A stretch of DNA of 64,000 nucleotides from Rhodospirillaceae bacterium (GCA_028822445.1 JAPKDQ010000003.1:62001-126000); one strand, 5' to 3'; shown: positions 27,307 to 36,418, numbered from the stretch's first letter. Notes: generated by a model not told the origin, from the sequence alone. Program-made: numbers and translations.

Positions 27307-28155
27307 TTAAAACGGGACCGCACATTCTTCTGGCGGAAGAATCGTGGTGCGCTTCATGAGACGCTCCTCATTGCCGTCAAAAGGTTCGCGACGGTGCATA
27401 GTCGCCGCATTGTCCCACAAAAGTGCATCTCCGTGAGCCCAGGCATGGGTGTACACGAACTCAGGCCTCACACTCCACTCAAACAGATAGTCGAGCAAGG
27501 CACGACTTTCATCTCTATCCATACCCACAATCTGAGTGGTCATGCCAGGACAGATATACAACGCCTTGCGGCCACTGACCGGGTGCGTGCGGACGACCGG
27601 CTGTTCGATATCAGGCGTGCGCTTCTTCTGGTCCGAGTTGGTTGGAACGCTGTATTGTGCGTTGAAGTTCTCATAAGACTGAATCGCTTTGCGACCCTCG
27701 AGCTGCTCTTTGATACGGCCCGACAATCCTTCGTAAGCGGCTGACATATTTGCAAAAGACGTCTGTCCTCCGTTGGCTGGCAGCGTCACCGCATAGAGCA
27801 GAGAGCCCACGGCGGGACGCGCTAGGTAAATCTGGTCATAGTGCCAGCCCACCTCCGTATCCGACAGAATGCCAATGGGATTTCCATCAACCCGCATATT
27901 AGAGACGTATAAAATTTCTGGGTTCTCAGGTGACAGATACTCTTTGCGAACATGGATTTCCAGATCACCCAGCAGGCGACTGAACGCCACAGCGTCTGGT
28001 TCTTCTAAGGCTTGGCCGCGAAAGAGGAGCAATTGATGTTCGGCCCAGAGAGCCTTGACCTCGGCCAGGAGACCATCGCTCACGCTCTCGGAGAGAGAGA
28101 GGCCCATGACTTCTGCGCCAAACGATTGCGTCAGCTTGCGGACATCTAAGCCCAT
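27307..28155 (-). CDS. TauD/TfdA-family Fe(II)/2-oxoglutarate dioxygenase
   Basis: A 282-residue cytoplasmic dioxygenase. The metal ligands are seen as WHYDQIYLARP (H and D of HxD, near residue 100) and HAWAHGDALLWDNAATMHRREPF with the distal histidine near residue 252. I choose the ATG at 28155 (MGLDVRKLTQSFGAEV) because GGAG is eight bases upstream; two earlier in-frame starts lack this. Family substrates include taurine, 2,4-D and carnitine-related compounds; nothing here fixes which. It heads the three-gene group with CitE-like and HpaB-like proteins. Confidence 0.87.
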   Translation of the reverse strand: MGLDVRKLTQSFGAEVMGLSLSESVSDGLLAEVKALWAEHQLLLFRGQALEEPDAVAFSRLLGDLEIHVRKEYLSPENPEILYVSNMRVDGNPIGILSDTEVGWHYDQIYLARPAVGSLLYAVTLPANGGQTSFANMSAAYEGLSGRIKEQLEGRKAIQSYENFNAQYSVPTNSDQKKRTPDIEQPVVRTHPVSGRKALYICPGMTTQIVGMDRDESRALLDYLFEWSVRPEFVYTHAWAHGDALLWDNAATMHRREPFDGNEERLMKRTTILPPEECAVPF

Positions 28156-28347
28156 GACACGCTCCATACCTATCAAATTACAGTCTAACAAATTTGTACG
28201 GACAATTAACCCTTAAGTCCAGCATTCATCCAATCTCATTGGCCACAGCATGATACTAGACAGCCACGCTTTCAACATTGTGGCGGCGCGGCTCTACCAA
28301 CAATCTGGGTTTGACCTGCTGAAGAAAACGTAGCCGTGGGATTTAGG

Positions 28348-29499
28348 CTAGAGATCCTTCTCATAGATCCGATAAGTCTTGTAAACGCGCGCGCCAATGG
28401 CCTCAAGGGAGTGGCGCGTTTGAGAGTTGTCTTCAAGAACCCAACTCATTTCACATATGGGAAGGTTGAGCTTGAGGGATGCTGTTCGGATCGCCAACAT
28501 CACCATCAAGCCCACAACAGAGCCTAAGCGCTTGTTCTTAAAGCGAGAAGCGACGCCCATAAGAGGCATCCGAGTCCCTGATGACCAGCCTCGGCGCGTC
28601 AGCACGCGCCAGACCAATTTCATCCACCCTTTTGGCCACAGGTTTCCACCGAGGTCAGCAATCATTTCGTTGAGATCCGGGAGCGCTACCGCCATAGCCG
28701 CAGGCTCGCCGTCATAGAAGGCAAACCAAACCAACTCTGGAATCAGAATCAATTTAAATTCGCTCGCCATGTGCTTAGCATCGGCCTCGGTCAGGGGAAT
28801 AAAACCCCAATTGTCCGCCCAGGCTCCGTTGAATAGATCAACGAGAATACGGATATCGGCATCATAATTTTTCGGGTCAAGGTGGCGAAAGGTAAGCCCA
28901 GGGTTACGATCAATAGACCGCTGCAGAAACTTCATATGTTTGTGGGGCAGCGCAGTATCCATGGGCGTTAAGAATGCAAACAGATCTCGCACCTTCTCAA
29001 ATCCAGCACCATCCAACAAAGCCTGATAGTAAGGCCGCGCGTGGGTCATCGCGACCCGCGGCGAAATCTCGAACCCGTCAACCAAAAGGCCCGATTCTTC
29101 ATTGATGTTCAGGCTGAACGGCCCACGCACCCTTGAGATACCTCGTTCTTTGAGCCACGCCTGGGCGACAGAAAATAACGTATCCGCAACAGCTTGTTCG
29201 TCAACACAGTCAAAAAAGCCGAAGAAGCCAGTCGCATCGTTGTGCTGCTCGAGATGACTACGGTCTACCTGCGCTGAGATGCGGCCAAGGACAGCACCAT
29301 TGCGTTCAGCCAAAAATAGCTGTGCCTCACCATGGGAGAACCATGGGTTCTTTTTTGGATTGAGCTGATTGCGTACCATCATTTTAAGAGGTGGCACCCA
29401 AACAGGGTCGTCGCTAAACAGGGCAGACGGCAGCGCTAGAAACGCATTCATGTCTGCCTTGCTCGTAACAGGCCGCGCGATGATATCAACCGTGCTCAT
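28348..29499 (-). CDS. GNAT-superfamily N-acyltransferase, candidate bacterial ceramide synthase
   Basis: A 383-residue protein with two GNAT-like halves. It begins with PVTSKADMNAFLALPSALF and DPVWVPPLKM, then NPWFSHGEAQLFLAERNG, ISRVRGPFSLNINEESGLLVDG, and a second half ending ICEMSWVLEDNSQTRHSLEAIG. Proteins of this family are usually named GNAT or by mistake dATP pyrophosphohydrolase. In Caulobacter a GNAT-family protein encoded near serine palmitoyltransferase (bCerS) N-acylates the sphingoid base. The gene here lies in the same type of neighbourhood, so I infer ceramide synthase; the function is not proven by motifs. It lies 16 bases downstream of the hydroxylase gene and is the last gene of that group. 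Confidence 0.75.
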   Translation of the reverse strand: MSTVDIIARPVTSKADMNAFLALPSALFSDDPVWVPPLKMMVRNQLNPKKNPWFSHGEAQLFLAERNGAVLGRISAQVDRSHLEQHNDATGFFGFFDCVDEQAVADTLFSVAQAWLKERGISRVRGPFSLNINEESGLLVDGFEISPRVAMTHARPYYQALLDGAGFEKVRDLFAFLTPMDTALPHKHMKFLQRSIDRNPGLTFRHLDPKNYDADIRILVDLFNGAWADNWGFIPLTEADAKHMASEFKLILIPELVWFAFYDGEPAAMAVALPDLNEMIADLGGNLWPKGWMKLVWRVLTRRGWSSGTRMPLMGVASRFKNKRLGSVVGLMVMLAIRTASLKLNLPICEMSWVLEDNSQTRHSLEAIGARVYKTYRIYEKDL

Positions 29500-29515
29500 A
29501 AGAAACCACGCACTG

Positions 29516-30331
29516 CTATGACGACGTTACAAAATCGCCGTCATCGTTTTGCTTCATATCCTCGCGCTGACGGTGCACCGGATTGGCGGTGTGGGGCCAG
29601 TTGGGAGTTAAAGCCGCAACGTAGGGGTATGTCTCTGCCACTTCTTCATCGTATCCCAAATTAAATACCGTCTCTGACCGAGGACGCATTTTTATTTTCT
29701 CGTACATCGTTCCAAGAATACGATCCCAGAGGTAATTGGTGATGCCGTAGTTTCCGTTTTCATTGTGGAAGTGATGCGCCATATGCAGCTTCTTTATGCG
29801 CTTCACCCAACCCCATTGCGGGGCATAGCCAAGGTGCTGAATGCAATGAATGAATTCGTAGAAACATGTCTGCAAGACGCCAGCACATAACGCGGCAGCG
29901 GCTCCAGGCCATCCGGCAATTGCGAACCCGACGGGCACCGTTGCCAAAGCTACTGTCGGCAATGTTGTATAAAGAGCCCCAAACAGAACCATCAGATTGT
30001 TAGGGTCTGAGTGATGGTCATAATGAATACGCTTCCACACGGGTGCGGTGAGTTTTGATTTCCACATCCATTTCGAATGCAAAACACAACGATGAAGCAC
30101 GTACCAGACTAAGGGATAAATCAGGACGGTAGCAACGACAGCCATGGCAATTCCTGTAAGCGTGGCAAGACCATTCATCCAAGCCCATATCGTGTACCCC
30201 GCCATAACCGCTGACAGTACAAAATAGGCGGCAATTGCGTAGTAATGAAAATAGGCAGCCGCCAGATCATTTAAGTTCATGCGATCCAGGTGGTAGTCCC
30301 GGTCCGACCAAAAACCGATCTTTAATGCCAT
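29516..30331 (-). CDS. Fatty acid hydroxylase/sterol desaturase family membrane enzyme
   Basis: An integral membrane di-iron oxygenase of 271 residues. The histidine clusters are HRCVLH (80-85), HYDHH (103-107), HCIQHLG and HMAHHFHNE, spaced as in the FA_hydroxylase family, between hydrophobic segments (about 25-75 and 120-165). I use the ATG at 30331 (MALKIGFWSDRD), which has GGAAAG upstream; the longer frame begins with TTG at 30403 and has no ribosome site. Next to a putative ceramide synthase it might hydroxylate the acyl chain or the sphingoid base, but that is inference. Confidence 0.85.
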   Translation of the reverse strand: MALKIGFWSDRDYHLDRMNLNDLAAAYFHYYAIAAYFVLSAVMAGYTIWAWMNGLATLTGIAMAVVATVLIYPLVWYVLHRCVLHSKWMWKSKLTAPVWKRIHYDHHSDPNNLMVLFGALYTTLPTVALATVPVGFAIAGWPGAAAALCAGVLQTCFYEFIHCIQHLGYAPQWGWVKRIKKLHMAHHFHNENGNYGITNYLWDRILGTMYEKIKMRPRSETVFNLGYDEEVAETYPYVAALTPNWPHTANPVHRQREDMKQNDDGDFVTSS

Positions 30332-30430
30332 GATCTTTCCTATCCATTTCGCCGCAAGACTGCGCCGCTGATATTTATCTATAGTGGACCGGGGTAAACT
30401 CAACCCCTAGCGCAGGTTCTAGGCCCTCTA

Positions 30431-31498
30431 TCAACCGTTGTTCTCTAAGTTTACCACAATCCATAGACCAATAGTGCCAAACAGCGCCAAAGGCAGCCAG
30501 GCCGCGACAATGGGCGGCAACGCACCAAACTGCCCCATGGCCAGGAGCATGTTGTCAGTCACAATAAAGACAAAGCCCAGCGAAATTCCGTAGACGACGA
30601 CCATGACGGCACTGCCCTGGCGATGGTGCGCAAAAGCGGCGATCGCGGCGAGCAACGGCATCAAAGCGAGCACCATCGGACCTGCCAATTTCCTCTGCAA
30701 CCAGGTGTCATAATAATATTCGGGGCGTGTCCCCAAGGCCATTTCCCGTACATAATGCTCAAGCTCATCGAACGTCAACTCGCTTGGTGGATTGGCCAAT
30801 TTATTGAAGTCGCCTGGCCTGAGTTTGGTTTCCCAGGTTGGGCGATCGACAAGAAGCGAGTCGCCATTTCCTCCGACGCGCTCGATTCCAAATAAATTCC
30901 ATTCTGTCTCTTCCCAGATCGCCAGCCGAATATTGATAATGTCCGCGACTGCATCTGTATCTGTTTGATTGAACAAGCGAATATCGTTCAAAACGGATCC
31001 ATTCTGTAGAACGTGACCAACGCGAATAATTGTGCCGCCTTCAATCACCCAAGCTTCCTTGCCATCGACAATTTCGCCCCCCGGCTTGTAACCGGCGCTT
31101 TTCCAATCTTCCAACTGAGCGTTGAACCGAACAACGACCCGGTCTGAGAAGAAAAAGAGGATCACGGCTAGGATAGCGCCAACGCCAACCAAACCTCCGA
31201 CAAGACTGAGAACCGACCGGCCCGCTGCGCGCATAGCGATGATTTCACTGTTTCGCGCCAAGACAACCAAGGCTGTAAGCGCGCCTAGCAACCCAGCCAG
31301 CGGCGCAACTGTTTCAATGATGGAGGGAACTCTGAGCATAATATAACGGCTCAGTGCATCGACCGCCTGCCCACCACCTTCAAGAACAGCGTCAGCATTG
31401 GCCAATAAATCTAGCATTTGCAGAAACACGACGAGACCCAACAGCAGGGCAAAGAAACGTATGAGATAGGCTTTTGTAAGGTACCAAGATAAAATCAT
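30431..31498 (-). CDS. lptG: LptG-family permease
   Basis: A 355-residue YjgP/YjgQ-family inner-membrane protein. In LPS export LptG pairs with LptF and the ATPase LptB to move lipid from the inner membrane to the LptC-LptA bridge. Three N-terminal membrane helices (residues about 10-110), a periplasmic beta-jellyroll-type domain (about 120-270) and three C-terminal helices (about 275-355) are visible, with RLPSI/RVPSIIETVAPLAGLLGALTALVVL and ARNSEIIAMRAAG as family motifs. It lies 12 bases after lptF. The pair is surrounded by sphingolipid genes, so it may be a dedicated lipid exporter or the housekeeping pair; sequence alone cannot say. Confidence 0.87.
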   Translation of the reverse strand: MILSWYLTKAYLIRFFALLLGLVVFLQMLDLLANADAVLEGGGQAVDALSRYIMLRVPSIIETVAPLAGLLGALTALVVLARNSEIIAMRAAGRSVLSLVGGLVGVGAILAVILFFFSDRVVVRFNAQLEDWKSAGYKPGGEIVDGKEAWVIEGGTIIRVGHVLQNGSVLNDIRLFNQTDTDAVADIINIRLAIWEETEWNLFGIERVGGNGDSLLVDRPTWETKLRPGDFNKLANPPSELTFDELEHYVREMALGTRPEYYYDTWLQRKLAGPMVLALMPLLAAIAAFAHHRQGSAVMVVVYGISLGFVFIVTDNMLLAMGQFGALPPIVAAWLPLALFGTIGLWIVVNLENNG

Positions 31499-31510
31499 AT
31501 CTACAGAGTA

Positions 31511-32752
31511 CTACCCTCGGCTGCCACGGAACAGCCTTACGATGCTGCCCGTCATATTTGACCACCGGTCTTCAAGGCGCTGCATCGGCGTTGCCCCTGC
31601 GACAATCTCCGTCTTCAAAAATAAATACGACGTGCCCGCAATAAACAAGGCGAACGGAAGCCATAACGCCACCCCCGGCGCGATGCCGCCGGCGGAGGCG
31701 TAGGCCTCACTAAACTCGAGAACTTTATGATAGACGACGAGCGTCAAAAGCCCAACGACCAAGCCAAAGGATTTGCTGGCCCGGCGGGTCATAATACCAA
31801 GCGGCGCCGCCAGCATCGGCAAGAATAAGATCGATAATGAAAAAACGATGCGGCCGTGCAACTCGGCAGCCACGGCCTCTGGTGGAACCAATTGTTCCGG
31901 GAACAACTCAGGATCAGAAACATCCGCAGTTGAGCCTGTTTGTCCGGCATTCATATTGGCCAAATAGCCACGCAGAAGTTCATCCAGACTCAACTCACGT
32001 TCATCACCGCCACGGGATCTAAATCGAATCAAGTCTTCGAGATTGAGCGGCCAATCGAAAACATCAAAGCTCACCGTGTCTGCGGATACTACTCCAGGCG
32101 ACCATTCAGAACGGTTCCCTTGGAACAGACGTAAGCTGGTCTGACTATCTACACCGCCAGTATCTAAGCGTCCACGCTTGGACGTTAGCGTAACAATTGT
32201 GCCATCGTCTTTCTGTTGATGGACAAAAACACCAAACAATTCGCGACCCGCACCGCGCGATTCTTCAACACGAAGGGTGTAGCCATTCGGCAAATCCATA
32301 AACACGCCCTCGCCGATGCCGGACTCAAGCACACCGCTGGTGACATTAAAGAGCAGTGCACGATAAGCATAGCGACTAATAGGCTGGAGATAGCCAACAA
32401 GAATGAGATTAAAGATCATCATTAGAAGGCCAAGAATGACAGCTGATCGAATTAGACGACTCAACCCAACCCCAGAGGATTGGATGGCATCTAGCTCTGA
32501 TTGTGAAGATAATCTCCGAAATGCCAGAAGTACGCCCAGAAACAAAGCGGCGGGCAGTGCTAAACCGATATAGTGAGGAATGAGATTAAACAGCATCTGG
32601 ACAACGACCAGCGTCGAGACGCCATTCCCCACCGCGATATCGAGTAACCTCAACATCCGTTCGAGCAGCAGAATAACCGCCGCAACCAAGAGTGTTACGA
32701 ACAGCGTCGGCATAATCTGCCGCAAAAGATAGAGGTCGAGAGCTTTAAACAT
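31511..32752 (-). CDS. lptF: LptF-family permease
   Basis: The 413-residue LptF-type partner of the downstream LptG. I start at the ATG at 32752 (MFKALDLYLLRQIMPTLF), where the first membrane helix begins; the longer frame to 32875 adds 41 basic residues without similarity. Architecture is 3 helices, a periplasmic domain (about 130-290), 3 helices. Motifs seen are LIPHYIGLALPAALFLG, RRLSSQSELDAIQSSG and LFLPMLAAPLGIMTRR. It would use LptB encoded at 56381. Genomic context next to ceramide genes rather than next to a peptidase or lptD is unusual for lptFG. Confidence 0.88.
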   Translation of the reverse strand: MFKALDLYLLRQIMPTLFVTLLVAAVILLLERMLRLLDIAVGNGVSTLVVVQMLFNLIPHYIGLALPAALFLGVLLAFRRLSSQSELDAIQSSGVGLSRLIRSAVILGLLMMIFNLILVGYLQPISRYAYRALLFNVTSGVLESGIGEGVFMDLPNGYTLRVEESRGAGRELFGVFVHQQKDDGTIVTLTSKRGRLDTGGVDSQTSLRLFQGNRSEWSPGVVSADTVSFDVFDWPLNLEDLIRFRSRGGDERELSLDELLRGYLANMNAGQTGSTADVSDPELFPEQLVPPEAVAAELHGRIVFSLSILFLPMLAAPLGIMTRRASKSFGLVVGLLTLVVYHKVLEFSEAYASAGGIAPGVALWLPFALFIAGTSYLFLKTEIVAGATPMQRLEDRWSNMTGSIVRLFRGSRG

Positions 32753-32967
32753 CAATCTCGGATTTGCCGGATTTGCAGCGCCTGACTTGTGGTTCCCTGG
32801 GCCTGCACCAGCCCGTCGTTTTACGACCTTTTTTAGCCGTTTCCCACAAATACATAACTTTACAATAACCACCATGGCGTGACATCACAAGATCGTAAAA
32901 TCAAAGCTTTTGAAACATTATGTAAGCTAGTAGAAAGTGAATATTACTCTTTGTTAGGCGTGCAATT

Positions 32968-33909
32968 TTGACCCCAGAGACCATTGCCATCATTAGCAAC
33001 CATCTCAGCACCCGAAACCAGAGTGGCCGGGCATGGCTGAACGATATAATTGCCGACAAACCATGGGTGCGTCACTTTTCAATCGATCACATCGGCGACA
33101 TCCCGCTCGCAATCACAGAATGCGCCAACGCCGGAATAGCGATTATCGCAGTTGACGGAGGCGATGGCACGGTCGGATTGGTGTTCTCAGCACTCCTCAA
33201 TGACGGACCCTACGAGACCCCTCCCACGCTGGCCTTATTGCCCTCTGGAAAAACGAATATGACTGCGACTGCCTGGAGTTTGTCTGGAGATCGACAGGAG
33301 GCGCTTTCCTCCCTGCTTAGAAGACATAAAAATGGCACGCTCTGCCGCACTTTTCATACGCAACCAGTCCTGACCTTAAAAGAGAGTGGCAGCCGAGATC
33401 GTCACGGTGCTTTTTTTGGGGGCGCGGACATCGTCGACGGCATTCTGTATTGCCGCAAAAAGATTTACCCCATGGGCTGGCCCAATACACTGTCCCACCC
33501 TGCAGCCGTGGCCATCTTATTTTGGCGCGCGATGACGAGTGGCGGGGACCGCGGGTCGGTCCATATCCGCGACAATGACGCAAGCTGGGGCGAAGATGGC
33601 AGGTTTTACATGGTTATGGCCACTACCATGGACCAGCTGCTGCTTGGCATGCGCCCAGACCCAAAGGTCGGCAAAGGCGTGATCCATTACATCAGCCTAA
33701 GAACCGGTGCGTTTGCGCTCTTGTCGACAGTTCTAAACCTCATTAAGCGTCGGTTCACCCATAGCAAAGTACGGACTGTCCGCCGCAGCACATCTCTCAC
33801 ATTCACATTCAATGGCGGCTACACATTGGACGGAGAACTTTACGACGCGACCGAGGACAAACAGCTCACCATCGATGGCGATCACTCGCTTAGGTTTGTC
33901 AGATGGTAA
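32968..33909 (+). CDS. DAG-kinase-family lipid kinase, candidate ceramide kinase (CpgB-like)
   Basis: A 313-residue protein of the diacylglycerol kinase catalytic superfamily, starting at TTG 32968. The nucleotide motif VDGGDGTVG is at residues 62-70, and LLPSGKTNMTA at 91-100 stands where most family members have PLGTGN-like sequence. The C-terminal domain ends with GGYTLDGELYDA and LRFVRW, the usual beta-sandwich finish. In Caulobacter a DAGK-family protein next to the ceramide genes phosphorylates ceramide in making ceramide phosphoglycerate. The location here fits the same role. It overlaps the next gene by 7 bases, so both are coupled. Confidence 0.75.
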   Translation: MTPETIAIISNHLSTRNQSGRAWLNDIIADKPWVRHFSIDHIGDIPLAITECANAGIAIIAVDGGDGTVGLVFSALLNDGPYETPPTLALLPSGKTNMTATAWSLSGDRQEALSSLLRRHKNGTLCRTFHTQPVLTLKESGSRDRHGAFFGGADIVDGILYCRKKIYPMGWPNTLSHPAAVAILFWRAMTSGGDRGSVHIRDNDASWGEDGRFYMVMATTMDQLLLGMRPDPKVGKGVIHYISLRTGAFALLSTVLNLIKRRFTHSKVRTVRRSTSLTFTFNGGYTLDGELYDATEDKQLTIDGDHSLRFVRW

Positions 33910-34814
33910 CCCAAACCCTTGAACAACTGATCGCAGAGGAAAGCACCACAACCGCTTTTCCTGCAGCGGGGGCAATGGTCGAGCACCTTAGAACTACCTA
34001 TGGAACGGGTACCCGCGCCATAGTGTTTTACGGCTCGGGCCTGAGGCTCGGTACAGACGACAACCTTATGCTCGATTTCTACGTGTTGGTGGATAAGTTA
34101 ACAGCCGCACTCGGCAATCCAATAAGCGCAGCGTTTGGCGCCATACTGTCACCAAACGTCTATTATCATGAATGTGAGTTCGAGGGCCGCACAGTCCGCG
34201 CAAAAGTCGCGGTAATGACCCTAGGCGCATTCACACGCGGCATGGCCGAAACCACATTTGCCCCAACACTTTGGGCCCGGTTCGCCCAACCCGCCGCTAT
34301 TGTTTACGCCAAAGACGATTTGGCTCAGGCAACTGTCACTCGGGCACGGGAACGCGCTGTCAAAACACTATTGGCAAAGACCCGGCCCCTGATCGTGGGT
34401 CCTTGCACAATTCGAGACCTATGGGTGCGAGCGCTCCAGGTAACCTACAGCACCGAGCTAAGGCCCGAAAAAGGCTCTAAGGCTGAAAACCTTGTGGCCA
34501 TGCAGGAAGAGCGTTTCAACAAAGTCGGCTATGCTGCAATGGACGCTCTTAGGATTGACCTGGGCTCAGAGAGCGCCCTCGATTATGGGGCAGTCTGGGC
34601 CTGGCGTTTAAGACGGTGGTGGGGTCGACTGCTCAACGTTCTGAGATTGATAAAGGCAGCCTTCACGTTCAGCGGTGGCCTTAATTACGCCGTGTGGAAA
34701 ATAGAACGCCATTCGGGTGTCAAAATCGAACTGACTAGCCGCGACCGGGCGCACCCAATTCTGACAGGCATACGATTAATCTTCAGAATAAAACGCGAAG
34801 GCGGACTAAACTAG
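33903..34814 (+). CDS. Nucleotidyltransferase-like protein of the sphingolipid island, function unknown
   Basis: A 303-residue protein. Residues 39-66 read AIVFYGSGLRLG ... LMLDFYVLVD, a GSG motif followed by acidic residues D58 and D64, like the nucleotidyltransferase signature; TSPNVYYHEC- and KVGVM-type following strands (LSPNVYYHECEF, VRAKVAVMTLGAF) recall the Tam41-type CDP-diacylglycerol synthases of mitochondria. This resemblance is by eye only. The C-terminus has tryptophan- and arginine-rich amphipathic stretches (WAWRLRRWWGRLLNVLRL) suited to membrane contact. It is coupled to the lipid kinase by overlap and faces the spt operon. It may activate or transfer a headgroup on ceramide phosphate; that is inference. 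Confidence 0.6.
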   Translation: MVTQTLEQLIAEESTTTAFPAAGAMVEHLRTTYGTGTRAIVFYGSGLRLGTDDNLMLDFYVLVDKLTAALGNPISAAFGAILSPNVYYHECEFEGRTVRAKVAVMTLGAFTRGMAETTFAPTLWARFAQPAAIVYAKDDLAQATVTRARERAVKTLLAKTRPLIVGPCTIRDLWVRALQVTYSTELRPEKGSKAENLVAMQEERFNKVGYAAMDALRIDLGSESALDYGAVWAWRLRRWWGRLLNVLRLIKAAFTFSGGLNYAVWKIERHSGVKIELTSRDRAHPILTGIRLIFRIKREGGLN

Positions 34815-34818
34815 CCTG

Positions 34819-36051
34819 CTAGCCCAGCGCGGCTTTTTTGCCGGACTCTGCTGGCAGCATGCCTAGGCTATCTGCAACATCTGCGAACACTTCAATGATG
34901 CGATCAATCTGTTCGATTGTATGCGCGGCACACAAACTACACCGCAACAGAGTGAAGTTCTGAGGCGTTGCCGGTGGTAGAGCCAAATTAACGTAGACTC
35001 CACCATCCATCAGCCCGCGCCAAAAAGAGACGCCGGTTTCGGCATCTGGTGCCACCACGGCAACAACAGGGCTGATATCACCACCAAGAATAAAGCCTAT
35101 ATCCACCAGACCTTTATGAAGGTGCTCAGCATTGCGCATCAACCGCTTGCGCAAAGCGCCACCACTTTCGACCAGTGCGAGAGAAGCCTTCGCAGAAGCA
35201 ACCACAGACGGCGGCAAAGAGGCCGTGAAAATGTAAGGACGACAGGCCAAGCGCAATAAGTCGAATTGCGGGTGACTGGAAACACAGAAGCCGCCAACTG
35301 TTCCGATACTCTTTGAGAACGTACCCACGATGAAATCGACGTCGTCTTCTAAACCCACTTCCTCTGGCAGACCGCGACCGTAGCGACCAAGCACACCTAA
35401 TGAATGAGCTTCATCGCTGAGCAAGTACACGTCTTCATATTTTTTCTTAACGGCGACGATTTCAGCCAGCGGGGCTTTATCGCCGAGCATGGAGTAGATG
35501 CCTTCTATGACAATTAACTTGTTCCCCGGCTTCTTAGACAATCGCGCCAAGCGCTTGTCTAAGTCGGCAGCATCGTTGTGCTTGAAACGAATGATCTGCG
35601 CATCACCCATCCGCACGCCGTCATAAATACTTGCATGACAATCCGCATCCATGAGGATGTAATCGTCTGGGCCGACCAACGTTGATAAGATGCTGAGGTT
35701 AGCCAGGTACCCGGTTGAAAAAACAATGGCGTGATCCTTGCCAAGGAAATCACTCAACGCATACTCAAGCGCTTTGTGTCCACTGTAAGTTCCGTTGGCA
35801 ACCCGGCTACCGGTTGTCCCCGTGCCTTCTGCATCAAGCGCGTCATGAGCTGCTTTTAAAGATTCAGGCGCAAACGTAAGGCCAAGGTAATTGTTGGTGC
35901 CAGCTAGGATCGTATGCCGGCCACAAATCATGGCCTCTGTCTGAGACAAGACCTCATCCATTTCCACTTGAAACGGATCATGCCCGCCATCACCGACAAG
36001 GCTATCGCGCCGGGCGCGGAGGGACCCAAAGCGGTCAAATAAGTCAGCCAT
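34819..36051 (-). CDS. spt: Serine palmitoyltransferase
   Basis: A 410-residue alpha-oxoamine synthase that condenses serine with an acyl thioester to 3-oxo-sphinganine, the first step of sphingolipid synthesis. The start at 36051 (MADLFDRFG) follows GGGAAGAGC. The PLP lysine is K247 in GTFSKSIGTVGG; the stacking H139 is in DADCHAS, D213 and H216 in SDEAHSLG, and the N-terminal TNNYLGL at 52-58. The family also holds KBL, BioF and HemA, but the dedicated acyl carrier protein immediately upstream, the epimerase and the acyl-ACP ligase match the Caulobacter ceramide operon. It overlaps the acp gene by 8 bases. Confidence 0.88.
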   Translation of the reverse strand: MADLFDRFGSLRARRDSLVGDGGHDPFQVEMDEVLSQTEAMICGRHTILAGTNNYLGLTFAPESLKAAHDALDAEGTGTTGSRVANGTYSGHKALEYALSDFLGKDHAIVFSTGYLANLSILSTLVGPDDYILMDADCHASIYDGVRMGDAQIIRFKHNDAADLDKRLARLSKKPGNKLIVIEGIYSMLGDKAPLAEIVAVKKKYEDVYLLSDEAHSLGVLGRYGRGLPEEVGLEDDVDFIVGTFSKSIGTVGGFCVSSHPQFDLLRLACRPYIFTASLPPSVVASAKASLALVESGGALRKRLMRNAEHLHKGLVDIGFILGGDISPVVAVVAPDAETGVSFWRGLMDGGVYVNLALPPATPQNFTLLRCSLCAAHTIEQIDRIIEVFADVADSLGMLPAESGKKAALG

Positions 36052-36316
36052 GCTCTTCCCTAACAATCTCTGTGGCAGCAACGACCAACTGCCCCACTGT
36101 TTCGATATCCGGCAGCACGTTGAGCGGCACTGAAATATCTAAACGGTCCTCTAGAGCTGCAATGAACTCCATAACTAAGAGTGAGTCGAAATTCAGGTCT
36201 TCGGTAAATCGAGTCCCATGTTTAAGGATCACGTCGGTCTTATTGAAAGTCTGTAAAACCTCCAGAACCGCAGCTCGCACGTCTGGCGACGCGCCGTCGC
36301 TAGGTTCAGCCGACAT
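36044..36316 (-). CDS. Acyl carrier protein of sphingolipid synthesis (AcpR-like)
   Basis: A 90-residue acyl carrier protein. The phosphopantetheine serine is S45 in NFDSLLVMEF. It differs from housekeeping AcpP, with a 20-residue non-conserved front and a shortened acidic helix. It is translated just upstream of serine palmitoyltransferase and would carry the acyl chain delivered by the acyl-ACP ligase to Spt. Such a dedicated carrier is known in Caulobacter and related organisms. Confidence 0.88.
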   Translation of the reverse strand: MSAEPSDGASPDVRAAVLEVLQTFNKTDVILKHGTRFTEDLNFDSLLVMEFIAALEDRLDISVPLNVLPDIETVGQLVVAATEIVREEHG

Positions 36317-36418
36317 TGTTTAACCCTTTAAATATGGGGACAGGCGACGCCCTGAGTCTCACATCCCACTCCACGTAAACAAACACTAAGTGGAATGACA
36401 GAACGGTGACAAGTAACT

